Shown piece by piece: positions 38,041 through 45,549 of a stretch of DNA of 64,000 nt. The DNA is from Chloroflexi bacterium CFX4 (GTDB lineage Bacteria; Chloroflexota; Anaerolineae; Aggregatilineales; UBA2796), in assembly GCA_021404685.1 (NCBI GenBank), contig QWHC01000010.1:1-64000 (forward strand), written 5' to 3'. Position 1 is the stretch's first letter. Every line of letters begins with the position of its first letter. Both the position numbers and the translations under genes were made by a program. A model generated the notes under the pieces. That model was not told the DNA's origin. It made no database searches and saw only the letters and a list, made by a program, of their open reading frames with translations.

Positions 38041-39524
38041 GCGCCACACCGATGCCGACGCGCCGCACGGGAAGCCCTTTAGCAGCCCTCACCACACAGC
38101 GCCTTGTGCCGCTGATCTTCTTTGTGTTGCTCTTTGCCCTTGCAACGCGCCCACCAACTGATACCGATACGTGGTGGCACCTGCGGACGGGCGAGGTCAC
38201 GCTGCAAAACGGCGCGCCGCCGCTGACCGACACCTTTTCGCACACGCGCTTTGGGCAAGCGTGGGACTATACCGGCTGGTTTGCCCAGATTGTGATGGCG
38301 CTCAGCTATCGGCTGCTGGGCGATGCAGGCTTGGCGCTGCTGACGGCTGCGCTCGCCGTGCTTGGCATGTGGTTGGTCTGGCAGGTGTGCGAAGGCGATG
38401 TCTACACACGCGCTTTTGCCGTGCTGATCGGCGCGACGGCAGCCGCCATTTTTTGGTCGGCGCGCCCGCAGATGTTCAGCTTTGTGTTCTCGGCACTCTT
38501 GCTCTACCTGTTGCACCGCTTCAAGCGTGGGCAGAAAGATCAGCTTTGGCTGATCGTACCGCTGATCATCGTCTGGGTGAACACACATCCCGGCTATTTC
38601 ATCGCCTTCATCTTGTTGGGTGGCTTCATCGTGGGCGAGGCGTTGGGCAAGCTATTCGGCGCGCTGGAGACTCCGTCGCTCACCTGGCGGCAGATCGGCA
38701 AGCTGATCCTGATCAGTGTGATTGGCTATGCCGTGTTGGCAATTAATCCCAGCGGCACCGCCACATGGTCGTATGCCTTTCGCACCTTTGGCATTGGCGC
38801 ACTGCAAAACTTCATCCAAGAGTGGGCATCACCAGACTTTCATCGGCGCGAGACGTGGGCATTTTTGGCGCTCTTTTTCGCTACATTTGCAGCAGTCGGC
38901 TTCTCTAAGCGGCGGCACGACTTCACCGATCTATGCCTGTTTTGTGGGACGGCGTTCATGGCGTTCTATGCAGGGCGCAACATCTCGCTCTTTGCGTTGG
39001 TCGCCACGCCAATCCTGACGCGGCACGTGAACGCCTTCCGCGAACTGCGCGGTTGGCGGCTGCCGAAGGCACGTCCGCCGAAGGGTGCAGCATTGGTGTT
39101 GAATTGGCTGCTCTTGGTGCTGATTGTGAGTGGTGCGGCACTGAAAATCTTTGCCGAGCTAACGCCAAGCGCCATCCAGCGCGTACAGGCAGAGCGTCTG
39201 CCGCTGGGTGTGGTTGCTTACCTCAATACGGCGCGTCCGCAAGGCGTGCTGTTCAACACCTATAACTGGGGCGGCTATCTGCTCTTTGCCGCGCCGAATT
39301 TTCCCGTCTTTGTGGATGGGCGCACCGATCTGTACGATGACGCGCTGCTGAGCGAATGGCTGCGCGCCTACAGCGGCGTGGCATGGCGTGAGGTTTTTGC
39401 GCGTTGGTCAATTGGTTTGGTGGTGCTGGAACGCGATACGACGCTTGCGGCAATTTTGCGGAACGAGCCTGAGTGGCGCGAGACCTATCGCGATCAGACG
39501 GGCGCCGTCTTCGAGAAACAATAA
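38037..39524 (+). CDS. Polytopic membrane protein of unknown function
   Basis: 495 residues with about ten hydrophobic segments. The first extracytoplasmic loop has DTDTWWHLRTGE and DYTGWFAQ, a pattern seen in glycosyltransferase-like membrane proteins with a DTDxWWH motif. The C-terminal soluble part has FNTYNWGGYLLFAAPNFPVFVDGRTDLYDD. A role in handling lipid-linked sugars is possible but not shown. It overlaps the DUF1269-like gene (ATGA) and ends in a strong hairpin. Confidence 0.75.
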   Translation: MSATPMPTRRTGSPLAALTTQRLVPLIFFVLLFALATRPPTDTDTWWHLRTGEVTLQNGAPPLTDTFSHTRFGQAWDYTGWFAQIVMALSYRLLGDAGLALLTAALAVLGMWLVWQVCEGDVYTRAFAVLIGATAAAIFWSARPQMFSFVFSALLLYLLHRFKRGQKDQLWLIVPLIIVWVNTHPGYFIAFILLGGFIVGEALGKLFGALETPSLTWRQIGKLILISVIGYAVLAINPSGTATWSYAFRTFGIGALQNFIQEWASPDFHRRETWAFLALFFATFAAVGFSKRRHDFTDLCLFCGTAFMAFYAGRNISLFALVATPILTRHVNAFRELRGWRLPKARPPKGAALVLNWLLLVLIVSGAALKIFAELTPSAIQRVQAERLPLGVVAYLNTARPQGVLFNTYNWGGYLLFAAPNFPVFVDGRTDLYDDALLSEWLRAYSGVAWREVFARWSIGLVVLERDTTLAAILRNEPEWRETYRDQTGAVFEKQ

Positions 39525-39545
39525 GGGCGGCAGACTGCCGCCCTT
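39523..39545. terminator. Bidirectional terminator between convergent genes
   Basis: A near-perfect palindrome AAGGGCGGCAG-A-CTGCCGCCCTT overlaps the stop region of the membrane protein gene and lies 9 bp from the end of the convergent ABC permease gene. Confidence 0.65.
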
Positions 39546-39553
39546 GACAAACC

Positions 39554-40528
39554 TTATTTCAGGGAGCGCGGATCGAAGGCGTCGCGCAAGCCATCGCCCA
39601 AGAAGTTGATGCCTAACACGGTCAGCATGATGAAGATGGCAGGGAAAAACCAGTAGAACCAACTATCAAGGTAGCTGTTCGCCTCGCCCATGATGTTGCC
39701 CCAGGTGGGCGTTGGCGCACGCACACCCAAGCCCAAAAAGCCGAGATACGCCTCCAGCAGGATGGCAGCCGCCACACCAAGCGTTGCCGAGACGATGATC
39801 GGCGCTGTGCAGTTGGGCAGCACATGCCGAAAGACGATGCGCCAGCTATGCGCGCCAATCGAACGTGCGGCCGTCACATATTCCTGCTCTTTAACCGAAA
39901 GCACCACCGAGCGCACAATGCGCGAAACGCGCATCCAGCTTGTCAAGCCGATCACGAACACGATGACGATCATGGTGCTGCTGAAGCGCCTGCCCATGAA
40001 GTTAAAATCTGGGAACTGCGTTGGATCGGAGAAGATGCGTAAAGCGATCAGCGCTAGAAACAACTGCGGAATGCTCAGCATTGCCTCTGCAAGGCGCATC
40101 AAGAGCGCATCCGCCAGTCCGCCTAAATAGCCGGCTGCCAGACCAACCGCCGCGCCGACCAGAATTTGCACAAGCATTGCCGTCACGCCGATAAAGAGCG
40201 AAATCTGCCCGCCGTAAATGGTGCGCGCCAGAATATCGCGCCCGATCACATCCGTGCCGAAGGGATGCTCTGCCGAAGGTGCTTGCAGCGCACGGCGCGG
40301 ATCGTTATAGATCGAGACCGACTCAGGGATCAGCAAAGAGCCGATCAGAACGTACAGAAAGATGAACAACAACAACAGCGCGCCAACCATCGCCATGCGG
40401 TGCTTTCGCAGGCGGCGCATACTGCGCGCAAAGTTGGAAACACCTTTAGCTGCCTGCTGTGGGTTCAACGAAAGCACTTTTTCTTCTTGCCCGCCGCGCA
40501 GGCTGCTGGTATTGGTCTGTGTGGTCAT
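39554..40528 (-). CDS. Oligopeptide-type ABC transporter permease (OppC/DppC family)
   Basis: 324 residues. A cytoplasmic N-terminal tail precedes the OppC-type first helix (HRMAMVGALLLLFIFLYVLIG), then AEHPFGTDVIGRDILARTIYGG, the OppC N-terminal signature. The binding-protein-dependent transport domain ends with the EAA-type loop (AARSIGAHSWRIVFRHVLPN) and EAYLGFLGLGVRAPTPTWGN. It lies 15 nt after the OppB-type gene in an operon that begins with the binding protein. No ATPase genes follow; a convergent gene begins instead. Confidence 0.94.
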   Translation of the reverse strand: MTTQTNTSSLRGGQEEKVLSLNPQQAAKGVSNFARSMRRLRKHRMAMVGALLLLFIFLYVLIGSLLIPESVSIYNDPRRALQAPSAEHPFGTDVIGRDILARTIYGGQISLFIGVTAMLVQILVGAAVGLAAGYLGGLADALLMRLAEAMLSIPQLFLALIALRIFSDPTQFPDFNFMGRRFSSTMIVIVFVIGLTSWMRVSRIVRSVVLSVKEQEYVTAARSIGAHSWRIVFRHVLPNCTAPIIVSATLGVAAAILLEAYLGFLGLGVRAPTPTWGNIMGEANSYLDSWFYWFFPAIFIMLTVLGINFLGDGLRDAFDPRSLK

Positions 40529-40543
40529 TGGTTAGCAGCCCCT

Positions 40544-41566
40544 TTATGAATAGCGAATACGCGGATCGAGCATGGTATAGACAATATCGGTCAGCAGTTG
40601 GAAGACGACCACCGCAATGCACAGCACCATCAGGATCGCCATCATGACTGGCACATCGGCGCGTTCAAAGCTCTCTATAAATAAACGCCCCATGCCTGGC
40701 CAGGCAAAGATGCGCTCCGTGACCACAGCGCCTGCCAGCAGGAAGGGCAAATCCAGCCCGATGAGCGTCACCAACGGCAGCGAGGCATTCTTGAAGGCGT
40801 GCAGGCGCACCACACGCGGCTCGGATAAGCCTTTTGAGCGCGCCGTGCGGATGTAATCCTGCCCTAGCACTTCCAACATCGAAGACCGAATAAAGCGCAC
40901 ATAGCCCGCCAACTGGATGGCAACCAAACAGAACACTGGCAGCACCATATGCTGAAGCTGGCTGCCAAGCGTGCCATCGCCCGTGCCGCCCCACTTGATC
41001 GGCTCTAAGCCCCAGCGTTTGAACTGCACGGCAAAGATATAAATAGTGACCAGTGCAATGAAGAAGATCGGCATGGAGTAAAAGAAGAAGGATAAGCCTG
41101 TGATCAGGTTATCCCAAAAAGAATACTGCCGCACTGCCGAAAAGACACCAATGGCAATTGCCAGCACGACGGTGATCACATACGCGGGGATCATCAGTGC
41201 AAGCGTCCAAGGAAGGCGTTCCTGAATGCGCGTCCATGACGGCTGGCGCGTCACGAAGGACAGCCCCAAATCGCCACGCAGCACGCCGCGCCGCGTGCCG
41301 TACTCCATGCGAGAGCCATCGCCGAGCACATCTACCAACATCCAGTCGTTGCCCACCAACCAGATCAAATATTGCTCAAGGATAGGTTTATCCAAGCCGA
41401 GGCGGCGCGTGATCATCTCACGATCTCTGGCGCTAGGGCGATTGCGCGACTCAGCATAAACTGCCAACGGATCGCCCAACGAGTTGGTGAGGTTGAACAG
41501 GATGAAGCTGATGATGAACAACAATGGAATTGATTGCAGCACACGCCGCAAGATATATCGAGCCAT
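40544..41566 (-). CDS. Oligopeptide-type ABC transporter permease (OppB/DppB family)
   Basis: 340 residues from an ATG at 41566. The N-terminus MARYILRRVLQSIPLLFIIS is typical of OppB, and the protein has six membrane helices. FIRSSMLEVLGQDYIRTARSKGL is the conserved coupling-helix region that docks on the ATPase. It follows the substrate-binding protein gene by 116 bp, which include a hairpin, and precedes the OppC-type gene by 15 bp. Confidence 0.94.
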   Translation of the reverse strand: MARYILRRVLQSIPLLFIISFILFNLTNSLGDPLAVYAESRNRPSARDREMITRRLGLDKPILEQYLIWLVGNDWMLVDVLGDGSRMEYGTRRGVLRGDLGLSFVTRQPSWTRIQERLPWTLALMIPAYVITVVLAIAIGVFSAVRQYSFWDNLITGLSFFFYSMPIFFIALVTIYIFAVQFKRWGLEPIKWGGTGDGTLGSQLQHMVLPVFCLVAIQLAGYVRFIRSSMLEVLGQDYIRTARSKGLSEPRVVRLHAFKNASLPLVTLIGLDLPFLLAGAVVTERIFAWPGMGRLFIESFERADVPVMMAILMVLCIAVVVFQLLTDIVYTMLDPRIRYS

Positions 41567-41629
41567 AAGCAACCTAGTTTATTTTTGTACTGACCAGATG
41601 GCAGACCACTTCTGCCTCTCGCATTAAGC

Positions 41630-41662
41630 CAACAGAGACGGGCGCATTACCCGTCTCCGTTG
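41630..41662 (-). promoter_or_regulatory. Intercistronic hairpin between binding-protein and permease genes
   Basis: The stem CAAC-GAGACGGG/CCCGTCTC-GTTG, with one mismatch and loop CGCATTA, lies in the 116-bp gap between the binding-protein stop (41683) and the OppB-type start (41566). No T tract follows on the minus strand, so it could stabilise the upstream message or partly stop transcription, giving more binding protein than permease, as is common in such operons. Confidence 0.5.
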
Positions 41663-41682
41663 AAAAGCCCATTAGCTAGGCG

Positions 41683-43374
41683 TTACTTGAGTTCCCAGTT
41701 CATGATGTCGAACCATTGGTTGCCCACGCCCGACCCGATCCGAATTTCCGTCGTGAAGCGGGTGGTGTTGTAAGCGTAGTTATCGCCACGCGGGAACAGG
41801 TTGATCAAGGGTGCGTTATCGCGCATGATCTCCTGAATCTTGTAGGCAGCAGCCAAGCGCTCATCAGCATCCAACGAGGTCTTGGTCACCAATGAAGCGG
41901 CGTCCATTTCCTCGCTGCAAAAGCCCGTGAAGTTCTGACCACCGGGATTGTCGTCATTGGGGATTTGCTTGCAGTTCAGCGCCTCATCCACCGTCACGTT
42001 GGCGGGGTTGGTCAGGGCGGTGTTGTTGGCATACTGGGCAATGTCGTATTCGCCAATGGCATTGATGCCGCCGTTGGCGAAGGCGCCGAAGAACTCGGAG
42101 GCAGGGTAGCGCTCTAGGATGACGCTGACGCCAACCAGTGCCAACTGCTGCTGCACAACTGCCTGAATGTTATTACGCCAGCCAGCGGTGGTGGTGCTAT
42201 AGCGCATTTCCAGCTTCACGCCGTCCTTCTCGCGGATGCCATCCGCACCAACAACCCAGCCTGCCTCATCCAGCAGCGCCTTAGCAGCTTCTGGATCGTA
42301 GGGCGTCACGCCGAGGTCTTTGTTCTCGAAGGGCGAGCCAGCATAGATGCTATCGGTTGGGCTGGTGGCGCCTGCCAACAGTTCCTTCGTGATCGTCTCG
42401 CGGTCAATGGCGAGGCGCAGCGCGCGGCGCACGCGGACGTCCTTCAGCGCAGGGTGACCAGCGCGTGGGTGAGTATCCTCACGCAGGTTCAGCCACAGGC
42501 TCTCGATGTAACCACCGAACACGGTCGTGATCTTGATATCAGGGTTGCTGGCGGCAACACGCGGAATGTCACCTTCGCTGACGTTCGGCACAAAGTCGAG
42601 CTGGCCGGCTGCCAAGGCTGCATACTGCGAGTCTGTGTCGGGGAAGAAGCGCAGCAGCACGCGCTTGATCTTTGGCTCACCAAACACATAGTTCGGGTTT
42701 GCCTCAAAGAGCATGGACTCACCACGCTTCCACTCGCGCAGCACGTAAGGCCCGCTGAAGACGGTTGGGTCTTGGTTTTCGGCAGCGTTTTCGATGGTGC
42801 CTTCTGCCTCATAGATGGGGCGGAAGATGTGCGCGGGCAGGATGGTGGACAAGCCGGGCGAACCGATCTGATCTTCGGGGAAGGGCTTGGCAACGTTGAA
42901 CTTGAGGCGGAAGGTTGTTGCGTCAATCAGTTCAACTTCTTCCAGCGCGTCGCGGATGTTGCTGCCTTGCAGCATGTTGTTGGCAGGGTCTTTGACCATC
43001 TGGTAGGTGAAGACGAGGTCATCTGCCGTCAAGGGCTGCCCATCGCTCCACTTCAGGTCAGGCTTTAGTTTGACAGTATATTCGGTGAAATCTTCGCTAA
43101 TGCCACCGTTTTCACGGCTTGGCACTTCAGCCGCCAACACCAGCACGGGCGTCAGCTCGTCGCTAAAGTCGTAGAGGCTTGCCTGCACCAGATCGTTTGC
43201 CCACTGGGCGAACGCCATGCTGCTGTAGAAGCCATTCATGTTATCTGGCTCTTGGGCAAAGCCGACGGTTAGGGTGTCTTGAGCGCGGGTGGGCGCCGCA
43301 CCAACTGCTGCAAACACCATCGCAAAGGCGAGGGCGAAAGCGAGTACCAAACGGACACGATTTTTGATCGTCAT
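41683..43374 (-). CDS. ABC transporter substrate-binding protein, family 5
   Basis: 563 residues. The signal peptide MTIKNRVRLVLAFALAFAMV ends near an AxA site and has no lipobox Cys, so the mature protein is not a classical lipoprotein. The mature protein has TLTVGFAQEPDNMNGF, the family signature block around VKLKPDLKWSDGQPLTADDLVFTYQ, and VRVRRALRLAIDRETITKELL. Family 5 proteins bind peptides, nickel or sugars; the ligand is not clear. It is first in an operon with the two permeases; ATP-binding subunits are not in the window. The Shine-Dalgarno is GAGGAG. Confidence 0.94.
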   Translation of the reverse strand: MTIKNRVRLVLAFALAFAMVFAAVGAAPTRAQDTLTVGFAQEPDNMNGFYSSMAFAQWANDLVQASLYDFSDELTPVLVLAAEVPSRENGGISEDFTEYTVKLKPDLKWSDGQPLTADDLVFTYQMVKDPANNMLQGSNIRDALEEVELIDATTFRLKFNVAKPFPEDQIGSPGLSTILPAHIFRPIYEAEGTIENAAENQDPTVFSGPYVLREWKRGESMLFEANPNYVFGEPKIKRVLLRFFPDTDSQYAALAAGQLDFVPNVSEGDIPRVAASNPDIKITTVFGGYIESLWLNLREDTHPRAGHPALKDVRVRRALRLAIDRETITKELLAGATSPTDSIYAGSPFENKDLGVTPYDPEAAKALLDEAGWVVGADGIREKDGVKLEMRYSTTTAGWRNNIQAVVQQQLALVGVSVILERYPASEFFGAFANGGINAIGEYDIAQYANNTALTNPANVTVDEALNCKQIPNDDNPGGQNFTGFCSEEMDAASLVTKTSLDADERLAAAYKIQEIMRDNAPLINLFPRGDNYAYNTTRFTTEIRIGSGVGNQWFDIMNWELK

Positions 43375-43559
43375 AGGGCGATCTCCTCAAAAAATTTATG
43401 GCTGTTTTCAGTTAAGCCAATGTGAACAAGCCCTAATATATAACGAAGATGTTATGACTTTGCAAGAGTCGGTCAATTTTTCTATGCAAACTGACAAAGT
43501 GTGCCTTTTCAAGCACATTCGATGGGTTCAGGGCAACTAAACCTCATCGGATAACCAAA

Positions 43560-43592
43560 ACGCGGAATACCTCTTGGTGAGGCACTCCGCGT
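43560..43592 (-). terminator. Terminator of the sufR-DUF59 operon
   Basis: A two-part stem, outer ACGCGGA/TCCGCGT and inner CCTC/GAGG, is followed on the minus strand by GTTTTGG. It lies 28 bp beyond the DUF59 stop at 43621, well placed to end that transcript. Confidence 0.6.
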
Positions 43593-43620
43593 CGTATTGG
43601 CTCAGGGCGGGCGGTGGCGC

Positions 43621-43941
43621 TTAGTAGAAGAGTCCCCAGTCTTGGGCTGCGCCCTCTTCAATCATGGAAGGATCCCACAGTTCCGGACTGAACTCAATAG
43701 TCGTCGGCACGCCCGTTACATCCTGAACGGTCAGCCGCACCTGCTCCAACATCTGCGGACCGTAAGGGCAGAAGGGCGTCGTGAGCAGCATCTTGACATG
43801 CGAACGGTCAGCCTCAAGCGTCAGTTCGCGGATCAACCCTAACGAGACGACATCCATCCCGATCTCAGGATCGACCACTTGGCGGAGTGCCTCACGCACA
43901 GCTTCCTCACTCAGTGGCTCGCGGTTGCTTACATCGGTCAT
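43621..43941 (-). CDS. DUF59 (MIP18/SufT-like) iron-sulfur assembly factor
   Basis: 106 residues of the DUF59 family: ALRQVVDPEIGMDVVSLGLIRELTL near the start and LTTPFCPYGPQMLEQVRLTVQDV in the middle, the latter with the conserved Cys. These proteins help mature Fe-S proteins and often accompany SUF genes. The ATG at 43941 has GAAGGAG upstream. It lies 14 nt downstream of the SufR-like gene, so the two form an operon divergent from sufCBD. The C-terminal Trp-rich tail (WDPSMIEEGAAQDWGLFY) is typical for this subfamily. Confidence 0.92.
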   Translation of the reverse strand: MTDVSNREPLSEEAVREALRQVVDPEIGMDVVSLGLIRELTLEADRSHVKMLLTTPFCPYGPQMLEQVRLTVQDVTGVPTTIEFSPELWDPSMIEEGAAQDWGLFY

Positions 43942-43955
43942 GCTGTGGTTCTCCT

Positions 43956-44567
43956 TCAATTGTCTTCCACACTAAAGATACACAATTTATCGCCATCCAA
44001 CACGCATGAGGTGCGTTGCACGGCGCGCCCCAACACGGAGCGGATGATCGTGCCGTCAATGCGGCACACTTCCGGATGGCGCTGCCCAACAAAAACGTAG
44101 GGGCAATTCAGTTCAGCTTGCAGCGTGCTGCTATCCACACGGCGGACGGCAGCCCGAAAGCCTTCTTCACCAAGGATGGCGACCAGCTTCTTCAAGCGTT
44201 CCTCAAGCGTGCCGCGAATATCCAGCGAGCCATAGCGCGCCGCCGTGTTCGCCGCCATACGGTCTATAATCGCCTCCACCTGCTGCGGAGCGAGGCTTGC
44301 CTTCAGCTCGTCCAGCAGCCGTTCGGCAAAGGTCAGGTAGGCGGACGGAAAGTAGCGCGCTGCGGCTTCCGTCAGCGTATAGACGTGCTTGGGACGCCCA
44401 ACCGACTGCCGCTGCAATTCAATATTCAGCAACCCTTCGGCGTGTAGGCTTGTGAGATGGTGCCGCACCGAGATCGGCGAGATGCCAAGCGCTTCCGCCA
44501 ACGAGGCAACCGTTGCCTGCCCTTGCTCGCGGATCGCTTGCAGCACTGCCAAGCGCGTATCGCGCAT
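43956..44567 (-). CDS. sufR: SufR-like Fe-S-sensing transcriptional regulator
   Basis: 203 residues. The N-terminus is a winged helix (RLAVLQAIREQGQATVASLA, SPISVRHHLTSLHAEGLL) with a wing SVGRPKHVYTLT. The C-terminal half carries four cysteines spaced C-x12-C-x19-C-x7-C (NCPYVF, EVCRID, TSCVLD, KLCIF), suited to holding an Fe-S cluster, as in SufR repressors of SUF operons, although the exact spacing differs from the cyanobacterial form I remember. It is divergent from sufC with 175 bp between, so it most likely controls both sides by sensing cluster status. It is followed by the DUF59 gene. Confidence 0.88.
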   Translation of the reverse strand: MRDTRLAVLQAIREQGQATVASLAEALGISPISVRHHLTSLHAEGLLNIELQRQSVGRPKHVYTLTEAAARYFPSAYLTFAERLLDELKASLAPQQVEAIIDRMAANTAARYGSLDIRGTLEERLKKLVAILGEEGFRAAVRRVDSSTLQAELNCPYVFVGQRHPEVCRIDGTIIRSVLGRAVQRTSCVLDGDKLCIFSVEDN

Positions 44568-44654
44568 TTTGCCCTACCTTTCGCCTCAAAAAGTTGCCTA
44601 GACTTTAGCACGTCTCTGGGGAAAAGTCAAATTGTGTGATATTTATCTTTTTAA

Positions 44655-44683
44655 TTGACACTTCCTTGCCAAACTGCTATACT
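44655..44683 (+). promoter_or_regulatory. Promoter of the suf operon
   Basis: A consensus -35 TTGACA (44655-44660) and near-consensus -10 TATACT (44678-44683) are separated by exactly 17 nt. The site is 59 nt from the sufC ATG, in the AT-rich gap between the SufR-like gene and sufC. A loose inverted pair, GTCAAATT and AATTGAC, flanks and overlaps the -35 and could be part of an operator; that is inference. Confidence 0.8.
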
Positions 44684-44725
44684 CTCACCAGGCTGAACAT
44701 ATCAATTCAACTCGATTAACTCACT

Positions 44726-44731
44726 AGGAGG
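44726..44731 (+). promoter_or_regulatory. Strong ribosome binding site of sufC
   Basis: AGGAGG lies 11 nt before the ATG at 44743. It is one of the few full Shine-Dalgarno matches in the window. Confidence 0.75.
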
Positions 44732-44742
44732 CATTCTGCCCA

Positions 44743-45513
44743 ATGACCGCTGTTCTCGAAATTCGCAATCTGCACGTCAGCATTGATGGCAAGCCGATCT
44801 TAAAAGGCGTGAACCTGACCGTGCGTCAGGGTGAAGTTCACGCGCTGATGGGCCGCAATGGGTCGGGCAAAAGCACGCTTGCCTACGCGCTGATGGGACA
44901 TCCTGCCTATACGGTTGACGAAGGGCAGATCATTTTCGATGGGCAAGACCTGCTCGAAATGGAAGCGGATGCGCGCAGCCGTGCTGGTCTGTTTCTCGCC
45001 TTCCAATATCCAGTGGCGGTGCCGGGCGTCACCCTCGCAAACTTCCTGCGCGCCTCGATCAATGCGCGCCGCAAAGAGGCAAACCCTGAGGATAAGGGCA
45101 TTAGCATTCAGGAATTCCGCCGCCTGCTGATGGGCAAAATGCAGTCGCTCAAGGTGGATCCGAGCTTTGCCGGGCGCTACCTGAATGAAGGCTTCAGCGG
45201 TGGCGAGAAAAAGCGTGCCGAGATTTTGCAGCTTGCCACGCTAGAGCCGAAGATCGCCGTGCTGGATGAGACCGATAGCGGCTTGGATATTGACGCGCTG
45301 CGCGTGGTTGCCGATGGCATCAATAACCTGATCGGACCCAATCTCGGTGTGTTGGTCATCACCCACTACGAGCAGTTCTTGAACTACATCAAGCCGCAGT
45401 TTGTGCATGTGATGTATGACGGGCGCGTGGTGGAGGAAGGCGGCTTTGACCTTGCCGAGAAAATTCAGGCGCAAGGCTACGACTGGGTGGCGGAAAAGTA
45501 CGCCACCGCCTAA
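44743..45513 (+). CDS. sufC: Fe-S assembly ATPase SufC
   Basis: 256 residues. An ABC-type ATPase that drives the SufBC2D scaffold. Walker A is GRNGSGKSTLAYALMG (near residue 40), the signature is FSGGEKKRAEILQLA, and Walker B is IAVLDETDSGLDIDALRVV, with the SufC-type LDETDSGLD. The His switch lies in VLVITHYEQFLNYI. It is the first gene of the operon, followed by sufB after 36 nt. There is no membrane partner, as expected for SufC. Confidence 0.97.
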   Translation: MTAVLEIRNLHVSIDGKPILKGVNLTVRQGEVHALMGRNGSGKSTLAYALMGHPAYTVDEGQIIFDGQDLLEMEADARSRAGLFLAFQYPVAVPGVTLANFLRASINARRKEANPEDKGISIQEFRRLLMGKMQSLKVDPSFAGRYLNEGFSGGEKKRAEILQLATLEPKIAVLDETDSGLDIDALRVVADGINNLIGPNLGVLVITHYEQFLNYIKPQFVHVMYDGRVVEEGGFDLAEKIQAQGYDWVAEKYATA

Positions 45514-45549
45514 GCATCGCACGGTTTAGCGCAAGATAAGGACGACCAA

